A stretch of 55,306 bases of DNA from an uncultured Bacteroidota bacterium (GTDB lineage Bacteria; Bacteroidota; Bacteroidia; Bacteroidales; P3): the NCBI GenBank assembly GCA_902777005.1, contig CACYSB010000017.1, forward strand, positions 1 through 55,306, given 5' to 3'. The position numbers and the translations under genes are program-made. Below, in pieces: positions 42,422 through 49,844 of this stretch. Each line of letters starts with the position of its first letter. The first letter of the stretch is position 1. A model generated the notes under the pieces. The model was not told the origin of the DNA, ran no database searches, and saw only the letters and a program-made list of their open reading frames with translations.

Positions 42422-43402
42422 TTAGTATTTCATGTCGTCCCAACCGAATGGGTGAGGAGCCAACGGCATCTTTGCCAGCGGATGATAGTCCCCTTTAAGG
42501 CCAATGGGCTGTGAATGACGGATATCACTGACAATCTGTATGCAGTTGCGGGCTTCACTGATGCGGAAGCCTCTGCCGGCCAGTATTTCCTGATAGCTCT
42601 TGGTGTGCAGCTCGGTGAATCCCTGACTGAACTCGAACTCGTCGCCGTCAATCATGATGGTACGGTAGGTCTTCTTCTCGCCTTGCACCGCATTAGGAGG
42701 CAAACATGCGGCATTGATGCTTAGGAAGTAGCGCACTCTTGCATTCTTCAGACGCAGGAAGCCGGCCACACGGTCGTGACTCATCACATGCACGATGTTC
42801 TCCTGCACAGGTCCGAATATCCATTGCAGCATATCATAGAAGTGAACGCCGATATTGGTGGCCACACCGCCGCTCTTGTGCACATCACCTTTCCACGACG
42901 AATAGTACCACTTGCCTCGCGATGTGATGTAAGTCAAGTCAACATCATAGACCTTGTCCTTGGGGCCTTCGTCGACCTTTTTCTTCAATGCCACAATGGA
43001 GTCGTGCAGACGCAGCTGCAGAATGGTGTAGGCTTGATGTCCGGTCTCTTTCTCCAGCTCGATGAGATTGTCAATGTTGTAGGGGTTCAGCACAAGCGGC
43101 TTCTCACATATGACATTACAGCCCAGACGCAGACCATATCTAATAAAAGCATCGTGTGTATAGTTTGGCGTGCAGATGCTGAGCCACTGCAGTGGGTTGT
43201 CGGTGCGCTGCTGTTTTGAGCAATATCGGTCAAACTGCTCTTGCTCGGTGAAGAAAGAACAATCTGGGAATGAACTGTCCAGTCGTCCCACACTGTCGAA
43301 CTTGTCGTATGCTGCCAACAGGTCGTTGCCGGTATCGGCAATGGCTTTCAAATGTCGTGGGGCAATATAACCTGCTGCCCCTATAAGTGCAAAGTTTGCC
43401 AT
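42422..43402 (-). CDS. wbpB: Gfo/Idh/MocA dehydrogenase, WbpB/WlbA-like
   Basis: 326 residues. A Rossmann domain begins MANFALIGAAGYIAPRHLKA and carries the EKPLVL motif (CEKPLVLNPYNID). The segment DVDLTYITSRGKWYYSSWKGD, then SGGVATNIGVHFYDMLQWIFG, is characteristic of WbpB/WlbA. These oxidise C3 of UDP-GlcNAcA with tightly bound NAD, recycled in the family with 2-oxoglutarate to 2-hydroxyglutarate. It acts after WbpA and before the aminotransferase. Confidence 0.9.
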   Translation of the reverse strand: MANFALIGAAGYIAPRHLKAIADTGNDLLAAYDKFDSVGRLDSSFPDCSFFTEQEQFDRYCSKQQRTDNPLQWLSICTPNYTHDAFIRYGLRLGCNVICEKPLVLNPYNIDNLIELEKETGHQAYTILQLRLHDSIVALKKKVDEGPKDKVYDVDLTYITSRGKWYYSSWKGDVHKSGGVATNIGVHFYDMLQWIFGPVQENIVHVMSHDRVAGFLRLKNARVRYFLSINAACLPPNAVQGEKKTYRTIMIDGDEFEFSQGFTELHTKSYQEILAGRGFRISEARNCIQIVSDIRHSQPIGLKGDYHPLAKMPLAPHPFGWDDMKY

Positions 43403-43425
43403 AAATCTATTGACTTTTAATCATT

Positions 43426-44706
43426 CTACAGTCTTCCGTCAACCAGTTCTCTCGGCATGATGGCTTTTACGTCGAATATCACGTGGTTTTTCTCCAACAG
43501 CTTGTCGAAGTCAATCTCCATCTCTCTAAATTGACGGTGCGCCACGGCCACAATGGCTGTATCGTATTTGTCATTAGGCAATTCGTTGACTATGTCTATG
43601 CCGTACTCATGCTTCACTTTTTCGGGCGATGCCCAGGGGTCGAACACTGTGATGTTTGCATTATATTCTTGCAAAGCATGGTATATGTCTATCACGCGGG
43701 TATTGCGCACATCTGGGCAGTTCTCTTTAAAGGTGAAGCCCATGATGATAATTTTTGACCCCAACACTTGTATGCCTTTCTTCAGCATAAGCTTTATGGT
43801 GCGGTCAGCCACGTATGCACCCATTCCGTCGTTCATGCGACGTCCGGCGAGGATAATCTCAGGGTTGTAACCCAAGCGTTGAGCGCATTGTGCCAGATAG
43901 TATGGGTCTACTGATATGCAGTGTCCGCCAACCAACCCAGGGTTCATCTTTATGAAATTCCACTTGGAGCCAGCAGCCTCAAGCACGTCGTAGGTGTCAA
44001 TGCCCATTAGCGTGAAAATCTTTGAAAGCTCGTTGACGAATGCAATGTTGATATCCCTCTGGCTGTTTTCAATCACCTTGGCTGCTTCGGCCACCTTGAT
44101 GCTTGGCGCTTTATGGGTGCCGTTAATCAGCACTGCATTGTACACCTTGTCAATTAGTTCCGCTACCTCGGGGGTAGAGCCCGACGTAATCTTCAGTATC
44201 TTCTCCACGGTATGTACTTTGTCGCCCGGATTGATGCGCTCAGGACTGTAGCCAGCGAAGAAGTCTCGGTTGTATTTCAGCCCAGACACTTTCTCCACCA
44301 CCGGCAGACACTCGTCCTCGGTCACACCTGGGTACACTGTCGACTCATATACCACGATGTCGCCTTTCGAAATCACTTTGCCAACCACCTCGCTGGCACC
44401 ATACAGCGGTGTCAGGTCGGGGTTGTTGTTGCGGTCTACGGGTGTTGGCACTGCCACGACGTAAAAGTTACAGCTTTTGATATCCTCCAGATTTGCGGTG
44501 CAACGGAAGCCGTGGTTATTGATGGCATCCTGCAGCAACTCGTCGCTCACCTCCAGTGTGGCGTCGTGTCCGCCCATTAGAGCCTTGACGCGCGCAGCGT
44601 TCATGTCGTAACCCACCGTGGGGAATTTTGTGGAAAACAATCTGGCCAAAGGCAGGCCCACATAGCCCAGTCCAATGACGGCAATACGAATGTCTTTTGT
44701 ATCCAT
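43426..44706 (-). CDS. wbpA: UDP-N-acetyl-D-glucosamine 6-dehydrogenase, WbpA-like
   Basis: 426 residues. NAD-binding [15 protein letters not shown] (residues 10-24), [33 protein letters not shown] and the catalytic Cys263 in [14 protein letters not shown] identify a nucleotide-sugar dehydrogenase of the WbpA/TviB/WbpO class. It makes UDP-GlcNAcA, the entry to the diacetamido-uronate pathway. It is the first gene of the minus-strand unit, with a good promoter upstream at 44792-44820. Confidence 0.9.
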   Translation of the reverse strand: MDTKDIRIAVIGLGYVGLPLARLFSTKFPTVGYDMNAARVKALMGGHDATLEVSDELLQDAINNHGFRCTANLEDIKSCNFYVVAVPTPVDRNNNPDLTPLYGASEVVGKVISKGDIVVYESTVYPGVTEDECLPVVEKVSGLKYNRDFFAGYSPERINPGDKVHTVEKILKITSGSTPEVAELIDKVYNAVLINGTHKAPSIKVAEAAKVIENSQRDINIAFVNELSKIFTLMGIDTYDVLEAAGSKWNFIKMNPGLVGGHCISVDPYYLAQCAQRLGYNPEIILAGRRMNDGMGAYVADRTIKLMLKKGIQVLGSKIIIMGFTFKENCPDVRNTRVIDIYHALQEYNANITVFDPWASPEKVKHEYGIDIVNELPNDKYDTAIVAVAHRQFREMEIDFDKLLEKNHVIFDVKAIMPRELVDGRL

Positions 44707-44791
44707 ATAGTGTGATGTTATGTCTTTATCTGGCAGTTTGTCAATGTGTTGGGCGATATTGCCCTATGTAATATATATTTTATTTCCTCTG

Positions 44792-44820
44792 CAAAAATAC
44801 AAAAAAATCTGTGCATACAA
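44792..44820 (-). promoter_or_regulatory. Promoter of the minus-strand polysaccharide unit
   Basis: Minus strand TTG (44820-44818), 18-base spacer, TATTTTTG (44799-44792). It sits 86 bases before the wbpA-like ATG and is divergent from the promoter at 44831. Confidence 0.6.
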
Positions 44821-44830
44821 AAAAAAGTTG

Positions 44831-44838
44831 TACTTTTG
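44831..44838 (+). promoter_or_regulatory. -7 box for the WecA-like gene
   Basis: TACTTTTG, 28 bases before the ATG at 44866, divergent from the promoter at 44792-44820. The -33 region is AT-rich and imperfect. Confidence 0.55.
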
Positions 44839-44865
44839 CATCACAAAACATTAAAAATGTAGACT

Positions 44866-45831
44866 ATGTATTACATTATTGCTACAGTCGCAATCATAGC
44901 CCTTGAGCTGCTTTATTTCTTTTTGGCCAAGAAGTTCCATATTGTCGACCGTCCCAACGAGCGTAGCTCCCATCAGCGCGTGGTGCTCCTCGGCGCTGGC
45001 GTTATCTTCTACTTGGCTATATTGTTCTACTCTTTCACTAACGGGATGCCATATCCTAACTTCCTTATCGGTCTCAGTGCGGTTGCCATCATCAGCTACA
45101 TCGACGACTTGCGCCAGCTGCCCGCGTGGCTGCGGCTCTTTGCCCAGCTTTTCGCTATAATAGTATGCTTCTGGACCGATGCCAACACACTTGAAATATG
45201 GCAGATATTCTTGCTTGTCGTGGTTTTTGCAGGCATCCTTAACATCTATAATTTCATGGATGGCATCAATGGTATGCTTGCTGCCTATTCGCTTGTCGTT
45301 GTAGGATCTCTTGCTTACATCGACATATTTGAACATCGTTTCATCGAGCTTCCGCTAATCGTCACAGTTCTGGTTGCTATCCTCGTTTTCGGATTCTTCA
45401 ATTTCCGCAAAAAAGCACGTTGCTTTTCTGGCGATGTCGGAAGCATCTCCATGGGATTGATTATACTATTCTTGATAGTGCGCTATGTGCAGGCCTTACC
45501 TGATAATGGAGAGAATGTCAGCCGACTCTGTTTCATCATTGTCTTCCTTGCTGACGGTGGCCTCACCATCGCCAAGCGCTTCCTCTCAGGTCGCAACATC
45601 CTTGCCGCTCATCGTGAGCACGCCTACGAGACTATGGTCAACGACCTCAAGGTGCCGCACCTCTATGTCTCAGCAGGTTATGCTCTGCTTCAGCTTGTCA
45701 TCAATATCGGCTACATCATGGTCGCCGACAAAAATCTCTACACACTCATCGTTGCCTTCCTGCTCGTCGTAGCCTACGGCCTGTTCTTCTTCTTTGGCAA
45801 CCGTAGCGGCAAGGTGCATCCGGTAGTGTAG
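44866..45831 (+). CDS. Undecaprenyl-phosphate N-acetylhexosamine-1-phosphate transferase (WecA/WbpL-like)
   Basis: 321 residues, about ten helices. WecA/MraY-family landmarks include FHIVDRPNERSSHQRV, ISYIDDLRQLP (acidic pair), NIYNFMDGINGMLA, KARCFSGDVGSISMGL and the cytoplasmic HREHAYE loop. It starts the repeat unit by moving a HexNAc- or deoxyaminosugar-1-P onto undecaprenyl phosphate. It is divergent from the operon it serves and ends before a bidirectional terminator. Confidence 0.93.
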   Translation: MYYIIATVAIIALELLYFFLAKKFHIVDRPNERSSHQRVVLLGAGVIFYLAILFYSFTNGMPYPNFLIGLSAVAIISYIDDLRQLPAWLRLFAQLFAIIVCFWTDANTLEIWQIFLLVVVFAGILNIYNFMDGINGMLAAYSLVVVGSLAYIDIFEHRFIELPLIVTVLVAILVFGFFNFRKKARCFSGDVGSISMGLIILFLIVRYVQALPDNGENVSRLCFIIVFLADGGLTIAKRFLSGRNILAAHREHAYETMVNDLKVPHLYVSAGYALLQLVINIGYIMVADKNLYTLIVAFLLVVAYGLFFFFGNRSGKVHPVV

Positions 45832-45860
45832 CCCATCTGGCATTATACGTCTCTTAGACA

Positions 45861-45891
45861 AAAAAAAGAAGGCCATAAGGTCTTCTTTTTT
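45861..45891. terminator. Bidirectional terminator
   Basis: AAGAAGGCC (45866-45874) pairs with GGTCTTCTT (45879-45887) around ATAA, with an A-run before and a T-run after. It suits both the plus-strand WecA-like gene and the minus-strand tRNA-Leu pair, which converge here. Confidence 0.8.
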
Positions 45892-45893
45892 CT

Positions 45894-45978
45894 TGGTGCC
45901 CGGAACAGGACTTGAACCTGCACATCTTTCGATACACGCACCTGAAACGTGCGCGTCTACCAATTCCGCCATCCGGGC
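45894..45978 (-). tRNA. tRNA-Leu (CAG)
   Basis: A class II tRNA on the minus strand. The acceptor starts GCCCGGA and pairs with TCCGGGC. The anticodon stem CACGT/GCGTG surrounds the loop TTCAGGT (anticodon CAG). A long variable arm and the T arm (GGTTCAAGTC) follow. The 3' CCA is encoded (45896-45894). Confidence 0.93.
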
Positions 45979-46008
45979 GTCGTTTTGCTTTTTTTCGTTT
46001 CAGGTTTG

Positions 46009-46091
46009 TGCCCAGGACAAGACTTGAACTTGCACCGCCTATGGCGACTACCCCCTCAAAGTAGCGTGTCTACCAATTCCACCACCTGGGC
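46009..46091 (-). tRNA. tRNA-Leu (GAG)
   Basis: A class II tRNA on the minus strand. Acceptor GCCCAGG pairs with CCTGGGC. The anticodon stem CTACT/GGTAG surrounds loop TTGAGGG (anticodon GAG), and the variable arm TCGCCATAGGCGG is long. The 3' end continues as ACAA, so CCA is not encoded, unlike the neighbour. The two tRNAs are 30 bases apart and share the promoter at 46125. Confidence 0.92.
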
Positions 46092-46124
46092 AAAAAAGCA
46101 GCTTCTGTCTCTCAAAAGCGGGTG

Positions 46125-46155
46125 CAAAAGTACACACATTTTCCGAACTGGCAAA
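46125..46155 (-). promoter_or_regulatory. Promoter of the tRNA-Leu pair
   Basis: Minus strand TTTG (46155-46152), 19-base spacer, TACTTTTG (46132-46125): a near-consensus Bacteroidota promoter, 33 bases before the first tRNA. Confidence 0.8.
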
Positions 46156-46206
46156 ATATTTTTTCAATAATTTATGCAATAGGCTGGTATATAGTGCTAT
46201 ATTTTT

Positions 46207-46926
46207 CTATAGTCCCCATATGTCCCAGCTCATCTCCGCCTGTTTTCGGAGCATTTCAAGACCGTTTTTGACCTTTGCGCCGCAAGCTGTCGCCTCCCGC
46301 ATGAGTAATGTTTGTGATGGGTTGTATATCAAGTCGTAAACCATTAAAGAGGGGCGCGGAGAACATGGTGCGGAGAGCGGGAGAGGGGTGCTGTCAATAT
46401 CGGGATACATACCTATCGGTGTTGCATTGATTATTAGCACGTCCAAGGGTAATCCGTCATAGCTGGCAGCATCCTTGTGCAACTCTGGATATCTGCTTAC
46501 AAATCGGTATTCAACGCCCAGTTGTTTCAGTGCGTATGCCACTGCCCGTGCAGCACCGCCTGTGCCGAGGATTAAGGCTGTGTGTGGTAGCTCGGATACC
46601 GGCAGCCATTCCTCGAGTGTATGTTGGAATGCCGGTGCATCGGTGTTGTGCCCGACGAGGCGACCGCCTTCTACGCTCACGCAGTTTACGGCACCTATCT
46701 CTGCTGCTGTATCGTCCACTGCATCAAGCAGTGGCAGTATCTCTTGTTTGTACGGTATGGTGACGTTGAAGCCGTTGATATGCTCCTGCTCCACCCATTG
46801 CCGCAGCCTGTTGAGCGACTCCATCTCGTAGAGCCCGTAGCTGGCATCCTTGAAGCCTTGCGTCTCAAAGAGTTCCTGCGACAGCGAGTGCCCCAGCTTC
46901 CGTCCTATCAACCCATACTTTTTCAA
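46207..46926 (-). CDS. aroE: Shikimate dehydrogenase
   Basis: 239 residues, somewhat shorter than E. coli AroE but normal for Bacteroidota. It reduces 3-dehydroshikimate with NADPH. Substrate motifs: GHSLSQ (residues 12-17), NVTIPYKQEIL with the catalytic Lys, and VGHNTDAPAF. The nucleotide-binding LILGTGGAARAVAYAL is intact. The start appears to be TTG at 46926: KKYGLIGRKLGHSLS begins just after it and no in-frame ATG fits. A 7-bp array abuts this TTG and fills the space to prfA. Confidence 0.92.
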   Translation of the reverse strand: MKKYGLIGRKLGHSLSQELFETQGFKDASYGLYEMESLNRLRQWVEQEHINGFNVTIPYKQEILPLLDAVDDTAAEIGAVNCVSVEGGRLVGHNTDAPAFQHTLEEWLPVSELPHTALILGTGGAARAVAYALKQLGVEYRFVSRYPELHKDAASYDGLPLDVLIINATPIGMYPDIDSTPLPLSAPCSPRPSLMVYDLIYNPSQTLLMREATACGAKVKNGLEMLRKQAEMSWDIWGL

Positions 46927-46966
46927 TAGCCCGTAGCCCGTAACCTGTAACCTGTAACCTTTAACC
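46925..46966. repeat. CGTAACC 7-bp array between prfA and aroE
   Basis: Six units: AATAGCC, CGTAGCC, CGTAACC, TGTAACC, TGTAACC, TTTAACC. The prfA stop codon (minus-strand TAA, 46963-46961) is inside the last unit, and the first unit overlaps the TTG start of aroE. Same repeat family as 181-236, 7708-7779 and 19931-19979. Confidence 0.88.
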
Positions 46967-48031
46967 CACGCTTGCCTTCAGTTTCTCGGCATTCTCAGCG
47001 AGCTGCAGGGCCTCGATGCAATCCTCGATGTCGCCGTCCATGAAAGCCGGCAGGTTGTGCATGCTCCAGCCTATGCGGTGATCGGTGACGCGGCTCTGCG
47101 GATAGTTGTAGGTGCGCACCTTCTCGCTGCGGTCGCCCGTGGCCACCATGGTCTTGCGCTTGCTCGACAGCTCCTCCATGTACTTGTTGTACTCTCGTTC
47201 ATAGAGCCTTGTGCGCAGGATGCTGATAGCTTTCTCCTTGTTCTTGATCTGGCTCTTCTGGTCCTGCATGGAGACCACGATGCCGGTTGGGATATGCGTC
47301 AGGCGCACTGCCGAGTAGGTGGTGTTCACGCATTGGCCGCCGGGGCCCGAGGCGCAGAAGGTGTCGATGCGCACATCGCTCATGTTAAGCTCCACGTCGA
47401 ACTCCTCGGCTTCGGGCAGCACCACCACGCCTGCGGCGCTTGTGTGTATGCGCCCCTGGGTCTCTGTGGCGGGCACGCGCTGCACGCGGTGCACTCCAGA
47501 CTCATATTTCAGCAGGCCGTAGACGCCCTCGCCGGTCACCGTGAAGGTGATGTCCTTGTATCCGCCCGAGGTGCCCTCGTTGAAGTCCGTGACCTCCACC
47601 TTCCAGTGCTTCTTCTCGCAGTAGCGTGTGTACATACGGAACAGGTCGCCTGCAAAGATGCAGGCCTCGTCGCCGCCGGTGCCGCCGCGTATCTCCACCA
47701 CGGCGTTCTTCGAGTCCTGAGGGTCGGCGGGGATGAGCAGCAGGCGTATGTCATTCTCCATGGGTTCGCGGCGTTCCTGTGCGGCCACAAGCTCCTCTTT
47801 GGCCATCTCGCGCAGCTCTGGGTCCTTCTCTGTCTCCAGCAACTCCTTGCACTCGGCTATGGTGTCCAGCAGCGCCTTGTATTCGTGATAGGCCTTGACC
47901 ACTGGCTGTAGGTCCTTGTAGTCTTTCGAAAGCTTCACATAGCGCTTCATGTCCGCAGTCACCTGCGGGTCGTTCATCTGTTGCTCAATCTCTTTGTAAC
48001 GAGAATAGATTGCTTCTAATTTATCTAACAT
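46961..48031 (-). CDS. prfA: Peptide chain release factor 1
   Basis: 356 residues. The GGQ catalytic motif is in SGPGGQCVNTTYSAVRLTH. The tripeptide anticodon PAT occurs in VQRVPATETQGRIH and marks RF1 (UAA/UAG) rather than RF2. The stop codon is provided by the 7-bp array at 46925-46966. The start overlaps the flippase stop by 11 bases. Confidence 0.95.
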   Translation of the reverse strand: MLDKLEAIYSRYKEIEQQMNDPQVTADMKRYVKLSKDYKDLQPVVKAYHEYKALLDTIAECKELLETEKDPELREMAKEELVAAQERREPMENDIRLLLIPADPQDSKNAVVEIRGGTGGDEACIFAGDLFRMYTRYCEKKHWKVEVTDFNEGTSGGYKDITFTVTGEGVYGLLKYESGVHRVQRVPATETQGRIHTSAAGVVVLPEAEEFDVELNMSDVRIDTFCASGPGGQCVNTTYSAVRLTHIPTGIVVSMQDQKSQIKNKEKAISILRTRLYEREYNKYMEELSSKRKTMVATGDRSEKVRTYNYPQSRVTDHRIGWSMHNLPAFMDGDIEDCIEALQLAENAEKLKASVG

Positions 48032-49535
48032 CTTTCTTTAATAGTTTGTCAATCATTGAATTCACCGTCGGCGACACCTTCCAGGCGTAGGTGGTTGCCG
48101 CCAGCAGTGCCACCAGCACCGTGGTCTTCAGCGCCGCATCGAGCAGCATGGCGCTCTTCGAGCCGTCGAACAACGGGGTCACCACGGAGCCCCACAACAG
48201 GTTCAGTGCGAAGCCCGCCGCCGTCAGCGCCACCACTTTCAGCTGTGCCGCCGAGAAGAGGCTCACCCTGGTGCGCCAGTAGATGTAGCCCAGCAGCAGC
48301 GTGTAGTAGAGCAGGTACGAGAACAGCGTGGCTGAAGCCGCCCCCGTGATGCCCCACAGCTCTATCAGCAAGGGGTTCAAAAGTATGGCACTTACCGTAA
48401 GTATCGCCATGAAAAGCAGCGAACGGGAATAGTAGCGTGAGAAGTTCAGCACGTCGGTCCCTATTGAGAATGACGAGTTGAAGGCTTTTGCCATGCCCAT
48501 CATCAGCACCACCCCGGCACCGCCGGCATAGCTGGCGCCGTTGGGGATGAAGGCGTACAGTGTGTCAAGATTAATCCAGATAACCAGGAATATGGCACTG
48601 CTCACCAGCAGCTGGTGCAGCGACACCTGGCGCACCAGACGGTTCACTTCGCCCCAGTTGTTCTCCTTCACCGCCGCCGCCACCACTGGGCGCGAGATGG
48701 CCCCGAGCGAACGGTACGGCACTTCCACCACGTTGGCTATGTAGAAGGCTATCGTGTAGACGCCTGTCAGCGCCAGTCCGGCCTTGGCACCGAGGAAGAG
48801 CGAGTTGAAGAAGGGCACGTTGCCGGCCAGCACGGTGACCGTCATGAACATCGTGTAGCGGCCAATCTCTTTGCGTCGTTCACGCGTAAGGAAGTTCCAG
48901 TCGACCTTCAGCACTCCCCACCTGAAGTGGTTTAGCTTCATCAAGTACATGAGGTTCAGTAGCATCGCCAGTCCATAGCTGCCGCAGAACATCCACACAA
49001 AGACATCCAGGCTGATGACGCGGTAGCCGTAGAGCAGATAAGCCACAAGGTTGAACAGGCGTATGCCAACCTCGCGCACCATCTTGGGTACCGTGATGCG
49101 CATCAGCACCGACGCATTGGTCTCGAACACACCCATGTACAGCGCAAAGAAGGTCAGCATCGGCAGCATGTAGAAGTAGTCGGCCACCAACGGTGACTTG
49201 CCGGCATACATCGCCACCAGAGGCTCGCGGAATATCAGGAACAGCAGCGCCACCATTGTGAAACCTGCCAGCGGCAGCAGTAGAGACAGGCCGAAAAGGC
49301 CGTGGTTGTTACTGTCGTCCTTGAAGTGGGGGAAGAACTTGACTATTGACGAGTTGGTTCCCAACTGCGCCAGCGAGGCGAAAATCATGGCGGCATCCAC
49401 CATGACGCGCGTCAGGCCTACCTCCTCCTCGGTGAGGTAGCGTGTGAGCACGAAGAACGTAATGACGAACCCAATCGCCACCCCCAGGTAGTTGGCCAAT
49501 GCCCCCTTGATGCTCTGTCGCGCTATTACTCCCAT
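48021..49535 (-). CDS. Polysaccharide flippase, MATE/PST-like
   Basis: 504 residues, about fourteen helices. The opening VIARQSIKGALANYLGVAIGFVITFFVLTRYLTEEEVGL and the middle segment VEVPYRSLGAISRPVVAAAVKENN are typical of Bacteroidota PST/MurJ-superfamily exporters. It is a second flippase, 16 kb from the first and transcribed with prfA and aroE. The substrate is unknown. Confidence 0.88.
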   Translation of the reverse strand: MGVIARQSIKGALANYLGVAIGFVITFFVLTRYLTEEEVGLTRVMVDAAMIFASLAQLGTNSSIVKFFPHFKDDSNNHGLFGLSLLLPLAGFTMVALLFLIFREPLVAMYAGKSPLVADYFYMLPMLTFFALYMGVFETNASVLMRITVPKMVREVGIRLFNLVAYLLYGYRVISLDVFVWMFCGSYGLAMLLNLMYLMKLNHFRWGVLKVDWNFLTRERRKEIGRYTMFMTVTVLAGNVPFFNSLFLGAKAGLALTGVYTIAFYIANVVEVPYRSLGAISRPVVAAAVKENNWGEVNRLVRQVSLHQLLVSSAIFLVIWINLDTLYAFIPNGASYAGGAGVVLMMGMAKAFNSSFSIGTDVLNFSRYYSRSLLFMAILTVSAILLNPLLIELWGITGAASATLFSYLLYYTLLLGYIYWRTRVSLFSAAQLKVVALTAAGFALNLLWGSVVTPLFDGSKSAMLLDAALKTTVLVALLAATTYAWKVSPTVNSMIDKLLKKDVR

Positions 49536-49593
49536 AATTTAAACAACAACGCCGCGTAGTATTTTTTATTGTATTATATGCGCTTTTTCTCCG

Positions 49594-49735
49594 CCTTCAC
49601 TCCATATCTTCTCCGTCTCATCCACGCTTGTTCTACGGTTGTTTACCGGTTATAAACCGTAAAACAACCGGTAAACAACCGTAGAACAGACGGAGCGGAT
49701 ACGTAGCGGATAGGGATGGGGTAGGGGTGGAGGGA
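49594..49735. repeat. Long hairpin element, copy D
   Basis: The 309-base gap between divergent genes at 49535 and 49845 holds this element and a promoter. 49629-49651 and 49666-49688 are perfect 23-base reverse complements (arms beginning TGTTCTACGGTTG) around a 14-base loop. Flanking CTCCGTC and GACGGAGCGGATACG extend the pairing. It is the best preserved copy, ten bases upstream of the -33 box of the C10 protease promoter. Confidence 0.85.
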
Positions 49736-49744
49736 ATAAAAAAA

Positions 49745-49775
49745 TTGTATTTATATGAAATACTTTGTATATTTG
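49745..49775 (+). promoter_or_regulatory. Promoter of the C10 protease genes
   Basis: TTG (49745-49747), 20-base spacer, TATATTTG (49768-49775), about 70 bases before the ATG at 49845. A good match to the TTTG/TAnnTTTG consensus. Confidence 0.8.
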
Positions 49776-49844
49776 CAATGTTGGCAGTCTGACGTGATTG
49801 CCTGTAATATATTGTTTGATAGTAATTTAAAATAATTGGAAAAG

